The notes beneath the pieces are model-generated. The model did no database searches. It worked only from the letters and a program-made list of their open reading frames with translations, and was not told where the DNA came from. This document shows, piece after piece, positions 16,393-26,698 of a DNA stretch of 64,000 bases. Both the position numbers and the translations under genes were made by a program. Every line of letters starts with the position of its first letter. Positions within the stretch are counted from its first letter, which is position 1. Origin of the DNA: DASXMR01 sp036495525 (lineage in GTDB: Bacteria; Actinomycetota; Actinomycetes; Streptosporangiales; Streptosporangiaceae); NCBI GenBank assembly GCA_036495525.1, contig DASXMR010000033.1:1-64000 (forward strand), given 5' to 3'.

Positions 16393-19146
16393 ATGAGTAT
16401 GCGTCATCGGTCCATACGCCTGAGGGTCTTCCTGCTGGTCGCGATCCCCATCCTGTTCCTGACCGTGCTGTATGCCTTCGTTGCTGACCTGACTGTCGGC
16501 AACGCTGTCAGTTTGGCGAGATCGCGAACAGTAAAGAATGTCATCGCCACTCCGACGACCAATCTTCAGGTCGCGCTGAATACCGAGCGCGGGCTTGCCT
16601 TGATCTACCTTGCCAGGCCGAGTTCGCGGCTGCTCGGTGAGCTCGAGGCGCTGGAGCAGAAGACCAATGCGACGCTGCAGGCGTTCAAGAACACGGTCGC
16701 AAGCCCGAAAATTACCGGGAATGCGACAGTTCAGGAAAAGCAGGTCATCGGGCAGATGGTCACGCAGGCCAGCTCGCTAGGCCCGCTGCGCACCAAGGTC
16801 GCCCGCCGGTCCGTCGGCCGGCCTGCCACCCTGGCGGCTTACAGCGCTGTGGTGCAGACAGGCTTCCGGGTTCTCGACGGTGCGATCGTGCAGCAGACCT
16901 CGGTCCCGCTGGTCACGCAAGCCCAGGCGATCATCAAGCTGGACGAGGCTGACCAGACGGTTGCTGAGGAAAGCGACCTGCTGGTGGGCGACCTGACGGC
17001 CGGCGCGTTCCCGGCCGCTGACCGCCAGCAGTTCGCTGAGCTGGCCGGCGAGCGGCGGGCGCTGATAGCGCAGACGCTGCCCGAATTCTCGCCCGCCTTC
17101 CAGGCTTATTACCGGCAGAACGTCACGCCGCAGACCGCCAAGGCAATGACCATGCTGGAAAACGAGGTGATCAACGGCCGGGCCAGCCAGCACGTCCCGC
17201 CGCCGGTGCAGCCGGATGCCTGGGCGGTGACCGCCGCTTCTTACACCAACGGGTTCGGCAAGGCCCTGATCCACGCGACGAACACTCTCACCGCCGGGGC
17301 GCGCGCCCAGTCCAGGCACATTTACCTGCAGCTCATTCTCGCTGGCGGGCTCGGCCTGCTGGCCATCGTCGTTTCGGTGATCTTTTCCTGGCTGATGGGC
17401 CGCAGCCTGATCAAGCCGCTTGCCGCGCTCCGGCAGGCAGCCCTCGACCTGGCCAATAACAGGCTGCCGAGCGTCATGCAGCGGCTGCGGGACGGCCAGG
17501 ATGTGGACGTCGCCGCTGAGGCCCCGCTGCTTGAGGAGGGCGCGGTCAGTGACGAGATCGGCCAGGTGCGCGAGGCTTTCAATGCCGTGCAGCGCACCGC
17601 GATCGAGGCGGCCGTGGACGAGGCCCGGCTGCGCCGCGGGATCAGCGACGTTTTCCGCAACCTGGCCAGGCGCAGCCAGTCGCTGCTGCACCGGCAGCTC
17701 GCCCTGCTTGACGGCATGGAGCGGCGCGCCACCGCACCGGAGGAACTCGAGGACCTGTTCCGCATCGACCACCTGACCACCAGGATGCGCAGGCACGCCG
17801 AGGGCCTGATCATCCTGTCCGGCGAGTCGCCGGGGCGCGGCTGGCGCAACCCGGTGCCGCTGGTGGACGTGCTGCGCGCCGCCATCGCCGAGGTCGAGGA
17901 CTACACCAGGATCCGGGTGGTGTCGCGGACCCAGGCGGCCCTGGCCGGCCCCGCGGTGGCCGACGTCATCCACCTGATCGCCGAGCTGGCCGAGAACGCC
18001 ACCATCTTCTCTCCGCCGAACACCCCGGTCCGCATCCTCGGCGACGTCGTCGGGCAGGGCTTCGCCGTCGAGGTCGAGGACCGCGGCCTCGGCATCCCCG
18101 AGCCGCAGCTCAGCGAGATCAACAAGAACCTGAGTGAGCCCCCGCAGTTCGACCTGTCGGGCAGTGACCGGCTTGGCCTGTTCATCGCCGGCCAGCTGGC
18201 CAGGCGGCACGACATCAAGGTCACCCTGCGCGGCTCGCCGTTCGGCGGCACCACCGCGATCGTGCTGATCCCTGGCTCGCTGGTGGTCGACAGCGAGGCC
18301 GCCGGCCAGCTCACCGCCGGCGCGGACCGTGATCTGCCGCTCCGGCTGACCGGCCGGCACGCGGTGCTGAGCGCGGCCGACGACACCGGCGACCTCCCCG
18401 CGGCGGGCCGGCAGCTGGCCGGGACAGCGGCGGCCGGCGCACCGGCCGCCGGGGCACCAGCCGCGGCCACGTCAGCAGCCGCGCAGGCCGCACCCGTGCT
18501 GGTCGGAGACGCCAGGCCGGCGGCCAGCGCCGGCGGCAGCCAGGACCAGGCCGGCTCCGGCTACGACGCCGCCGGCCAGGCCCACCCGAGCGGCACGGCC
18601 GCGGCCGGCGGGCTGGCGTCGGGCGGGTTCTTCCGGCCCGCACCGCGCAAGCCTGCTGACCTGGCTGACGGGACCGTCTCTGGACCGCCGTGGGAGCCAG
18701 CCAGCCCGCCGCCCGGCCAGCCGCCAGACGGTGGCGCCGACCGCCAGACCGACGGCGGCCTGCCGGTAAGGATCAGGCAGGCGAACCTCGCCCCGCAGCT
18801 GCGGCGTGACCCGCTGCACGGCAACGGGGCCGGGCGGAGCGGTGCCGGGAGCCAGCCAGCGGGCGGCGCGCCCGATGGCGGCAGGACCGAGATGGGCCTG
18901 CCCGTGCGGGTCAGGCAGGCCAGCATCGCCCCGCAACTGCGCGACAGCGGACTGGCCGGCGCGTCGCCGGCCGGCAGCGCCGCCCCGCCGGCCGGGCCGG
19001 CTTCACCGGAAGCTGCCAGGAGCACCTTCGCCGCCTTGCAGCGCGGCTGGGAGCGAGGCAGGTCGGCCGCCGGATCGGCGCCTGACCTGCGGCCGGCTCC
19101 CGAGCCGCCGGACGGCGGGTCACCAGGGGCCGGGGCAGGCGAGTGA
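16393..19146 (+). CDS. Nitrate/nitrite-sensing (NIT) domain sensor kinase-like protein of a conservon
   Basis: A 917-residue membrane sensor. A TM segment (about 10-32) is followed by an extracytoplasmic NIT-type sensor domain (about 45-300), a second TM (about 315-338), HAMP (about 338-415), a dimerisation region with FRIDHLTTRMRRHAE (near 455-470) and a HATPase domain (LIAELAENATIFSPPNTPV, VEDRGLGIP, SDRLGLFIAGQLARRH; about 530-635). The 280-residue C-terminal tail is Ala/Gly/Pro-rich and carries two copies of the LPVRxRQAxxAPQLR motif (near 790 and 834) and QRGWERGR (near 881), motifs common in these actinobacterial proteins. It heads an operon with roadblock, DUF742 and GTPase genes. Confidence 0.9.
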   Translation: MSMRHRSIRLRVFLLVAIPILFLTVLYAFVADLTVGNAVSLARSRTVKNVIATPTTNLQVALNTERGLALIYLARPSSRLLGELEALEQKTNATLQAFKNTVASPKITGNATVQEKQVIGQMVTQASSLGPLRTKVARRSVGRPATLAAYSAVVQTGFRVLDGAIVQQTSVPLVTQAQAIIKLDEADQTVAEESDLLVGDLTAGAFPAADRQQFAELAGERRALIAQTLPEFSPAFQAYYRQNVTPQTAKAMTMLENEVINGRASQHVPPPVQPDAWAVTAASYTNGFGKALIHATNTLTAGARAQSRHIYLQLILAGGLGLLAIVVSVIFSWLMGRSLIKPLAALRQAALDLANNRLPSVMQRLRDGQDVDVAAEAPLLEEGAVSDEIGQVREAFNAVQRTAIEAAVDEARLRRGISDVFRNLARRSQSLLHRQLALLDGMERRATAPEELEDLFRIDHLTTRMRRHAEGLIILSGESPGRGWRNPVPLVDVLRAAIAEVEDYTRIRVVSRTQAALAGPAVADVIHLIAELAENATIFSPPNTPVRILGDVVGQGFAVEVEDRGLGIPEPQLSEINKNLSEPPQFDLSGSDRLGLFIAGQLARRHDIKVTLRGSPFGGTTAIVLIPGSLVVDSEAAGQLTAGADRDLPLRLTGRHAVLSAADDTGDLPAAGRQLAGTAAAGAPAAGAPAAATSAAAQAAPVLVGDARPAASAGGSQDQAGSGYDAAGQAHPSGTAAAGGLASGGFFRPAPRKPADLADGTVSGPPWEPASPPPGQPPDGGADRQTDGGLPVRIRQANLAPQLRRDPLHGNGAGRSGAGSQPAGGAPDGGRTEMGLPVRVRQASIAPQLRDSGLAGASPAGSAAPPAGPASPEAARSTFAALQRGWERGRSAAGSAPDLRPAPEPPDGGSPGAGAGE

Positions 19147-19192
19147 TGCGGCAGACTTCGGTGACGGACCCGACGGGCATGGGAGGCCGAGG

Positions 19193-19603
19193 ATGAGTTA
19201 TCCAGGGGATCTCGACTGGCTCCTGGACGACCTCGTCACGCGCGTTGCACACGTCGAGAAAGCGGTCGTCCTGTCCAGGGACGGGCTGGCGATCGGCGCC
19301 TCGGCCGGCCTCGGCCGCGAGGACGCGGAGCACCTGGCGGCGATCGCTGCTGGCTTCCAGAGCCTGGCGCGCGGAGTGGGCCAGCAGTTCGGCGGCGGCC
19401 TGGCCCGGCAGACCATCGTGGAAATGGAATGGGCCTTCCTGTTCGTCACCGCCGCCGGCGAGGGCAGCTGCCTGGCCGTGCTCGCGTCGGCCGGAGCTGA
19501 CGCCGGCCTGATCGCCTACGAGATGGCGGTGCTGGTCAAGCGCGTCGGGGAGCACATGGCGGTCCGGCCGAGGCCCGCGGTCAACGGCGCGGATACGACG
19601 TGA
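19193..19603 (+). CDS. Roadblock/LC7-domain protein of the conservon
   Basis: A 136-residue roadblock/LC7 protein, the kind of small scaffold that regulates the GTPase of conservon operons. The domain spans about residues 5-120 (LDWLLDDLVTRVAHVEKAVVLSRDGLAIGAS, then HLAAIAAGFQSLARGVGQQFGGG). The ATG at 19193 has GGGAGG upstream. It follows the sensor gene by 46 bp and precedes the DUF742 gene by 6 bp. Family and context are firm; the signal handled is unknown. Confidence 0.9.
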   Translation: MSYPGDLDWLLDDLVTRVAHVEKAVVLSRDGLAIGASAGLGREDAEHLAAIAAGFQSLARGVGQQFGGGLARQTIVEMEWAFLFVTAAGEGSCLAVLASAGADAGLIAYEMAVLVKRVGEHMAVRPRPAVNGADTT

Positions 19604-19609
19604 CCAGCG

Positions 19610-20116
19610 ATGTCCTCGCCCGATGACCGATGGCTCGACCAGGAAGCGGGTCCCGTCGTCCGCCCCTACGCGCTCACCGGCGGCCGGACCAGGCCGAGCG
19701 GCGCGACCTTCGACCTGATCTGCCTGGTCTCCGCCAGCTTCGGGCTGCCGATGGAAGCCCTCGACCTTGAGCCGGAGCACGAGAAGGTGCTGAGGCGGTG
19801 CCGCATCCCCGTCTCGGTCGCCGACCTGGCCTCCGATCTCGACCTGCCGCTCGGCGTCATCCGGGTGCTGCTGGCCGACCTGAGGGACCGCGGGCTGGTG
19901 CTGATCCACCGCCCGGCCCCGGCCCGGCTCACCGATCCGCGGATCCTCAGAGAGGTAGCCGATGGCCTACGCAGGCTCTTATCCGGCCAGGGCGCTGGCG
20001 GCAGTGCCGCTCACGATCAAGATCCTCATCGCCGGCGGATTCGGTGCCGGCAAGACGACGATGGTCAGCTCGGTCAGCGAGATCAGGCCGCTGCGCACCG
20101 AGGAGGACCTCAGTGA
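19610..20116 (+). CDS. DUF742 protein of the conservon, with long C-terminal overlap
   Basis: The DUF742 domain covers about residues 1-120 (VVRPYALTGGRTRPSGATFDLICLV, then LEPEHEKVLRRC, VSVADLASDLDLPLGVIRVLLADLRDRGLV, ILREVADGLRRL), including the winged-helix-like part. Family members usually end shortly after the DGLRRL motif. Here the frame runs on for about 45 further residues, rich in Asp, Arg and Gln, and overlaps the GTPase gene by 155 bases. Codon bias in that stretch belongs to the GTPase frame, so the tail may be a recent run-on after loss of a stop. Confidence 0.85.
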   Translation: MSSPDDRWLDQEAGPVVRPYALTGGRTRPSGATFDLICLVSASFGLPMEALDLEPEHEKVLRRCRIPVSVADLASDLDLPLGVIRVLLADLRDRGLVLIHRPAPARLTDPRILREVADGLRRLLSGQGAGGSAAHDQDPHRRRIRCRQDDDGQLGQRDQAAAHRGGPQ

Positions 20117-20576
20117 GCCAGGCGCCCAGCTTGACCTGACCGCCGGGGTGGAAGGCAAGACGACCACCACGGTCGCGATGGACTTCGGCCGGATCACCAT
20201 CCGCGACGACCTGGTCGTCTACCTGTTCGGCACGCCCGGCCAGAAGCGCTTCTGGTTCATGTGGGATGAGCTGGCGACCGGCGCGCTCGGCGCGGTGGTC
20301 ATCGCCGACACCCGGCGACTTGACGACTCGTTCGCGTCGGTCGACTACTTCGAGCGGATGGGCACGCCGTTCGTGGTGGCGGTGAACTGCTTCGACGACG
20401 CTCAGCTATTCCCCGCCGACGAGGTGCGCTCGGCGCTAGTCCTGAGCCCGGACGTGCCGGTCCTGCTCTGCGACGTGCGGCACCGCTCGTCCTCGCGCGA
20501 CGTCCTCATTGCCCTGGTCGAGCACGCACTGCGGCTGCTGCGCCAGAGCAACGGGCACGTCACGCCCGCCAGATGA
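19962..20576 (+). CDS. Small Ras-like GTPase of the conservon
   Basis: A 204-residue ATP/GTP-binding protein of the conservon CvnD type. The P-loop is GGFGAGKTT (G1), with DLVVYLFGTPGQKRFWFMW as G3 (TPGQ in place of DxxG plus Q) and VAVNCFD as the NKxD-like G4, both normal for this family. The ATG at 19962 has GAGAGG upstream and lies inside the end of the DUF742 gene. The 3' end overlaps the convergent PP2C gene by 17 bases. It probably cycles under control of the roadblock protein and the sensor. Confidence 0.92.
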   Translation: MAYAGSYPARALAAVPLTIKILIAGGFGAGKTTMVSSVSEIRPLRTEEDLSEPGAQLDLTAGVEGKTTTTVAMDFGRITIRDDLVVYLFGTPGQKRFWFMWDELATGALGAVVIADTRRLDDSFASVDYFERMGTPFVVAVNCFDDAQLFPADEVRSALVLSPDVPVLLCDVRHRSSSRDVLIALVEHALRLLRQSNGHVTPAR

Positions 20577-21660
20577 GCACCAGCGCGCAGTCGTCTGAGC
20601 CGCGAACGCCCTCGCGCATCGTCTTGACCAGCCGGCCGGCGCCCTCGGCGAAGCCTGAGGTCACCAGGAGGTCGGCGGCGCCCAGCAGCCGGTCCACTCC
20701 GGCGTCGATGTCCCGGCCGGGCACTTCCACCAGGCCGTCGGTATAGAGCATCAGCGCGTCCCCCGGCCGCAGCGAGCCGTGCTCGGGCACGCTGCGCAGG
20801 TCGGGAACCACGCCGAGGACGATCCCGCGTGCCGTGGTGAGGCGCCAGGTGCCGCTGCCGGCCTCGAAGTGAGCGGCTGGCGGGTGGCCGGCGGAAGCCA
20901 GCACATAATCACCGGTGGTGAGGTCGAGAGCCAGATGGACGGCGGTCACGAAGCCCTCGGCCGGGCTGCCGCGGCGCAGGTAGGCGTTGCACGCGGCCAG
21001 GAACTCCTCCCTCGGCACCGAGCCGAGCAGCCCGCCGAAGGCGCCGGACAGCAGCAGTGCCCTTGTCCCTGCGTCGATCCCCTTGCCCGACACGTCGACG
21101 AGCGCCAGCTCCAGCGTCTTGCCGTCGCAGGCGGAGACCACGAAGTCACCGCCGAACGACGACCCGCCGGCCGGCCTGAGCACGGACGCTGACCGCCAGC
21201 CATCGGGCAGCGACGGCAGCCTGCCCTGTGCCCTGATCCGGTCCCGCAGCTCGATCAGCATCTGGTCCCCGCGCAGGCCGTGCACGCCGAGTTTGGCCCT
21301 GGTCCTGGCGAGCACGTCGGCGAACAACGCGGTGATCACTATGGTCGCGACGATCCCAGGGCCGACCCGGCCGCTCAGCCAGTCATAGGCGAGCGTGCCG
21401 GCCACGATGCAGAACAGGATCCGCAGCGCCCGCGGCCACAAGAGCATCCCGCCCGCCAGGATCGGCAGGATCATCACGCCGGGCGAGAACCACCACACCG
21501 ACAGGTGCACGGCGGCGATGCCGATCCCGCCGACGCACACCGCGAGCGCGAAGGCGAGCCGCCGGTTCCTGGTGATGAACTGGCGCCTGACCAGCCCCCT
21601 GGCCGAGGTCGCGTAAGCGCGGGCCGCTGCCCGTGCTCGCTGCGGGAAACGCGAGAACAT
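20560..21660 (-). CDS. Membrane PP2C (SpoIIE-type) protein phosphatase
   Basis: A 366-residue protein with two or three N-terminal hydrophobic segments (about 33-100) and a cytoplasmic SpoIIE/RsbU phosphatase domain (about 145-365). Metal-binding motifs are SSFGGDFVVS, VDVSGKGIDAG, ASAGHPPAA, YTDGLVEVPGRD and GSDDCALVL. It converges on the conservon GTPase gene with a 17-base overlap. A perfect hairpin ends directly at the ATG (21661-21683), leaving no normal ribosome-binding site, so the mRNA may be leaderless or the true start may differ. Confidence 0.88.
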   Translation of the reverse strand: MFSRFPQRARAAARAYATSARGLVRRQFITRNRRLAFALAVCVGGIGIAAVHLSVWWFSPGVMILPILAGGMLLWPRALRILFCIVAGTLAYDWLSGRVGPGIVATIVITALFADVLARTRAKLGVHGLRGDQMLIELRDRIRAQGRLPSLPDGWRSASVLRPAGGSSFGGDFVVSACDGKTLELALVDVSGKGIDAGTRALLLSGAFGGLLGSVPREEFLAACNAYLRRGSPAEGFVTAVHLALDLTTGDYVLASAGHPPAAHFEAGSGTWRLTTARGIVLGVVPDLRSVPEHGSLRPGDALMLYTDGLVEVPGRDIDAGVDRLLGAADLLVTSGFAEGAGRLVKTMREGVRGSDDCALVLIWRA

Positions 21661-21683
21661 GATGCCGGCACTGTACCGGCATC
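21661..21683. promoter_or_regulatory. Hairpin abutting the PP2C start codon
   Basis: Arms GATGCCGG and CCGGCATC with a 7-base loop, ending immediately before the minus-strand ATG. In DNA it could be an operator; in RNA it would occlude initiation. A function is inferred only from position. Confidence 0.4.
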
Positions 21684-21811
21684 TGCCAGCCGGGCATCAG
21701 CCCCGCGGCCTGCACCGTCACCGGAACAGACGGCATCGGGGCAGGCTGGCGGCCTCCTCGCGGGCAGAAACTGAGTAGCATCAGTGCCCGCATCGGGGTA
21801 GCAATGCCACC

Positions 21812-23062
21812 ATGACCGCTTACCCGATCAGGCCGATCGGCCCGGACGAGTTCCTCCCTTTCTGCGCTACCGCCCAGCAGGCCTTCAACATGGCCGACCC
21901 GCCCACCGAGGCGGTCCGGCAGGAGCAGGGCACGTTTGAGTTCGACCGCAGTCTGGCGGCGTTCGACGGCCAGCAGATCGTGGGCACCGCATGCGCGTAT
22001 ACCTTCCAGATGGCCGTGCCGGGCGCGGTGACGGGCGTCGCCGGGGTTTCCTTCGTCGCGGTGCTGCCGACGCACCGCCGGCGCGGCATCCTGTCCTCGC
22101 TGATGCGCCGGCAGCTGGCTGAGCTGAGTGAGCATGGCGAGCCGGTCGCCGCGCTGTTCTCCTCCGAGTCAGGCATCTACGGCAGGTTCGGCTACGGCGT
22201 CGCGGCCGAGAACCTGGCAATCCGGGTGCTGCGCGGGGAGGGCACGCTGCGGCCCGGCGCTACAGCGGAGGCAGCCGGAGTCAGGCTGCGGCTCGCCGAA
22301 CCCGCCGACCAGCGCGCCGCGCTCGTGAAGGTCTACGACATGATCCAGCCGAGCCGGCCTGGCATGCACGGCAGGGACGACCGCTGGTGGACAGCCGCAC
22401 TTGACGATCCCGCGTCCGGCCGCGGCGGCGCCTCGCCGCTGCGCTGCCTGCTCGCCGAGGACGACGCCGGCCCGCGCGGATACGCGCTGTACGCCACCAG
22501 GCAGGCACCCTGGGAAGATCGGATCGCGGCGGGGACCGTGGAGATCAGGGAACTGCACGCGACCGACCCGGCAGCGGCGGCCGCGCTGTGGGGTGACCTG
22601 CTGACCAGGGACCTGACCACCGAGGTCAGGGCGTGGCACCGGCCAGTCGACGAGCCACTGCTTGAGCTGCTGGCCGACCGCCGCCGGGCCAGGCCGCAGC
22701 TCAGCGACGGGCTGTGGATCCGGCTGGTGAACGTGCCGGCCGCACTGACTAGGCGGCGGTACGCGTGCCCGGTCGACATCGTGCTCGAGGTCACCGACGA
22801 CCTGCTGCCGGGCAACGCGGGCCGCTGGCGGCTGCGGGCCGGCGGGCACGCCGACCAGGCGCGGCCGACCTGCGAGCGAACCGCGGACGAGCCAGCCCTG
22901 GTGCTGCCGGTAGCCGCGCTTGGCGCCTGCTACCTGGGTGGCAGCCGGGCTGGCGCGCTGGTAAGGGCGGGGCTGGCCGCTGAGCGGCAGCCAGGTGCCG
23001 CAGCTGCCCTGTCGGCCGCGATGATGTGGGATCCGGCGCCGTGGAGCCCGACCATCTTCTGA
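21812..23062 (+). CDS. Eis-like GNAT N-acetyltransferase
   Basis: A 416-residue protein of the Eis family (enhanced intracellular survival), which acetylates amines such as aminoglycosides or protein lysines using acetyl-CoA. An N-terminal GNAT domain (VSFVAVLPTHRRRGILSSLMRRQL is the acetyl-CoA motif A, about residues 75-100) is followed by SSESGIYGRFGYGVA, a second GNAT-like domain, and a C-terminal SCP2-like domain, as in Mycobacterium Eis. The free C-terminus (DPAPWSPTIF) resembles the Eis ending that contributes to the active site. The substrate is unknown. Confidence 0.88.
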   Translation: MTAYPIRPIGPDEFLPFCATAQQAFNMADPPTEAVRQEQGTFEFDRSLAAFDGQQIVGTACAYTFQMAVPGAVTGVAGVSFVAVLPTHRRRGILSSLMRRQLAELSEHGEPVAALFSSESGIYGRFGYGVAAENLAIRVLRGEGTLRPGATAEAAGVRLRLAEPADQRAALVKVYDMIQPSRPGMHGRDDRWWTAALDDPASGRGGASPLRCLLAEDDAGPRGYALYATRQAPWEDRIAAGTVEIRELHATDPAAAAALWGDLLTRDLTTEVRAWHRPVDEPLLELLADRRRARPQLSDGLWIRLVNVPAALTRRRYACPVDIVLEVTDDLLPGNAGRWRLRAGGHADQARPTCERTADEPALVLPVAALGACYLGGSRAGALVRAGLAAERQPGAAAALSAAMMWDPAPWSPTIF

Positions 23063-23151
23063 CCTCGCCGCTCCCATTCCGGCGTTCGCGGGTCGCGCTC
23101 AGGGCGGGGAGCCAGGCCCGGCGAGTGCGCAAGCTAGCGGATCGGGCCGGC

Positions 23152-24183
23152 TCAGGCGGCCTGCCGTGCCCGGAAAGTCCGCCGGTAGGACTGCGGGCTG
23201 GTGTACACGACGCGGGTGAAGTGCTTGCGCAGGTTAGCTGCTGTCGAGAACCCGCTCGCTTCGGCCACGGAGTCGATCGGCAGTTCGGTCGTCTCGAGCA
23301 GCCGCTGGGCGAGCTGGACGCGCTGCCTGAGCAGCCACCGGTACGGCGTCGTGCCCGTGCTAGCCAGGAACCTGCGGGCAAAAGTGCGCGGGCTCATGGC
23401 CGAGCGGGCCGCCAGGTCCTCGACGGTCACCGGCTCATTCAGGTGCTCCTGGAGCCAGTCGACGGTGCCGGCAAAGAGGCCGGAGCTGTCCAGCTCGGGC
23501 AGCGGCGCGTCGATGTACTGGGCCTGTCCGCCTTCGCGCTGCGGCGGGACCACTAGCTGCCGGGCGAGCTGGGTCGCGACTTCGGTGCCGTGATCCAGGC
23601 GGACCAGGTGCAGGCACAGGTCGAGCCCGGCGGCGCTGCCAGCCGATGTGAGGATGTCACCCTCGTCGACGAACAGGACGCCAGGGTCGACCGTCACGTT
23701 GGGGTACTGCCGGGCCAGCTCGCCGCATTCGGTCCAGTGGGTGGTGGCCCGGCGTCCGTCGAGCAGGCCAGCGGCCGCCAGCGCGAAGGCGCCGGTGCAG
23801 ATCGAGGCGATGCGGCTGCCGCCTTCGCGTGCGCGCCTGAGGGCTTCCGGAAGGCCGGCCGGGACCTGACTGGTCGCGCTCGGCAGGACGATCACCGTGT
23901 CGGCGCTGACGATCCGGTCCAGCCCGTACCTGGCCTGCAGCTGGAACCCGGCGTCGACGGTGACCGGCCCCGGCCGCAGCGCGCACACGAAGGAGCGGTA
24001 CCACCGGACGCCAGGTAGCTGCGGCGATTGATCGCCGAAGACCTCGCACGCGATGCCGAGCTCGAACGCGGTGACCCCGTCGTACACCACGATCGCGACG
24101 CTGTGCCGCGGATCACCGGGTCCGGCGCCGGCTGAGCGCCCATCCTGGCCAGCGATAGGAAGGTTGGCAGTATCGTCGCGCAC
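23152..24183 (-). CDS. GlxA-family transcriptional regulator (DJ-1/PfpI + AraC HTH)
   Basis: A DNA-binding regulator with an N-terminal DJ-1/PfpI domain (VAIVVYDGVTAFELGIACEVFG; SICTGAFALAAAGLLDGRRATTHW) and a C-terminal AraC/XylS double helix-turn-helix (SPRTFARRFLASTGTTPYRWLLRQRV, then SVAEASGFSTAANLRKHFTRVVYTSPQSYRRTF). The nucleophile-elbow Cys (SICTG) is present. I prefer the GTG at 24183 (343 residues); an upstream GTG at 24243 would overlap the divergent gene. Neither has a good ribosome-binding site. Target genes are unknown. Confidence 0.87.
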   Translation of the reverse strand: MRDDTANLPIAGQDGRSAGAGPGDPRHSVAIVVYDGVTAFELGIACEVFGDQSPQLPGVRWYRSFVCALRPGPVTVDAGFQLQARYGLDRIVSADTVIVLPSATSQVPAGLPEALRRAREGGSRIASICTGAFALAAAGLLDGRRATTHWTECGELARQYPNVTVDPGVLFVDEGDILTSAGSAAGLDLCLHLVRLDHGTEVATQLARQLVVPPQREGGQAQYIDAPLPELDSSGLFAGTVDWLQEHLNEPVTVEDLAARSAMSPRTFARRFLASTGTTPYRWLLRQRVQLAQRLLETTELPIDSVAEASGFSTAANLRKHFTRVVYTSPQSYRRTFRARQAA

Positions 24184-24235
24184 AGAGTCAATTCTGCCAC
24201 TTACCGCTGCCTCGTCAACCGGCCAGCATCGAGGT

Positions 24236-24736
24236 ATGCACACACAGCAGCTCAGCCACTCCGCTTCTCACCACCCGACGGCACGGCACGAGCGGCCGTG
24301 GGATCACGTCGTGGCCAGCGCGCTTGCCCCATCGCTTGACCGCCAGCTCGCGGCCGGGATCTCGCCGCGGTCCAGCCCGGCGCTGGCCATCAGGGCCCGG
24401 CACATCGTCTCGCCGGCCGCCAGGCAGGAACTCGCCCGGCGCTTGACCAGGGTCCTTGACCGGGCCGGGCGGCCAGCGGCGCTGATCTCGCCGCGGCCGC
24501 TGCAGCGTGCGGCCGTCATCGCCGCCGGGCAGGACCTGCGGGAGCTGATCTCCGTCCTCGGCAGCGGCGTCCCGATCAGCGCACGCGGCGCCGCGATGGC
24601 CGGCTTGCTGCTGAGCGACGGCTCCGGACCGCTGTACAACCACCGCGCGGCGGCCGGCCTGGGCAGCGCTGTGCGCGCGGCAGCACAGCAGGCACCGGCC
24701 GATGACGACCTAGCCGGCCAGGCCGCCGCACGCTGA
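24236..24736 (+). CDS. Conserved hypothetical protein
   Basis: A 166-residue soluble protein, mostly helical by composition. The core reads LDRQLAAGISPRSSPALAIRARHIVSPAARQELARRLTRVLDRAG, a pattern I have seen in uncharacterised actinobacterial proteins, but I cannot assign a function. The ATG at 24236 has GAGG directly upstream. It is divergent from the GlxA-type regulator, which could therefore control it. Confidence 0.65.
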   Translation: MHTQQLSHSASHHPTARHERPWDHVVASALAPSLDRQLAAGISPRSSPALAIRARHIVSPAARQELARRLTRVLDRAGRPAALISPRPLQRAAVIAAGQDLRELISVLGSGVPISARGAAMAGLLLSDGSGPLYNHRAAAGLGSAVRAAAQQAPADDDLAGQAAAR

Positions 24737-24839
24737 CGCCGGCGAGCAGCCCGCCGTATCCTGGTGCCGGAGCCCCGGCCGCCGGATCCGTACGCCAGTC
24801 GGTGGCTAGCGGCCGGAGGCGGCACCGCTGGAGGAGCCG

Positions 24840-25118
24840 ATGCGCGGAATGCGGATCACCGTCGACGCCGCGATGCGGGCGCGTGACGTGTCCCGGCCGC
24901 GGCCCGGTGACGAGCAGGCCGCCGAGCGCGCAGCCGCCGGTGACGAGCAAGGCGAGGCCCAGCCCCGCCGTGGCGTCAGGGCGCCGCATCCGGCCGAGGA
25001 CCGGGCCCGGCAGGGCCGCGATCGTGACCAGGAAGCAGCCGAGACGAGTTCCGGCCCGCCCCGCCCGGCGACCAGCCAGCACCGCCGCCGCACCCGTCGC
25101 AGCGGGCCCGCCTCCTGA
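24840..25118 (+). CDS. Small hypothetical protein, charged
   Basis: A 92-residue frame beginning MRGMRITVDAAMRARDVSRP, preceded by a strong GGAGGAG ribosome-binding site at the right distance. The first 45 residues show normal high-GC codon use; the rest is Arg/Gln/Pro-rich. The opposite strand has a hydrophobic frame over the same bases, so this assignment is uncertain. No function is recognised. Confidence 0.45.
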   Translation: MRGMRITVDAAMRARDVSRPRPGDEQAAERAAAGDEQGEAQPRRGVRAPHPAEDRARQGRDRDQEAAETSSGPPRPATSQHRRRTRRSGPAS

Positions 25119-25219
25119 CCTGGCCGCTGATCCGGCCGCGCGACCCGGCCCCGCACGGCGGCTGCGCTGCCTGGTCGATCGGGCCGTCAGCTCGATCGGG
25201 TAGCAGCCTGCCGGCCGCG

Positions 25220-26632
<1,413 letters not shown>

Positions 26633-26698
26633 GCGGTCATCCTCGCGCATGAACAGTGCGCAGGCGAGACCGGCTGCCTGGCCCGGCCGGCTGACCAG

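Noticed and set aside
16074..16487. 137-codon frame behind the perfect ribosome-binding sequence
   Set aside because: The TTG start is too close to the site, the composition is not protein-like, and the frame runs 95 bases into the sensor kinase gene.
24576..25082. Minus-strand frame with two hydrophobic segments
   Set aside because: Hydrophobicity covers only about 50 residues, the rest is not protein-like, and the plus strand has a strong ribosome-binding site and start in this place. Not fully excluded.
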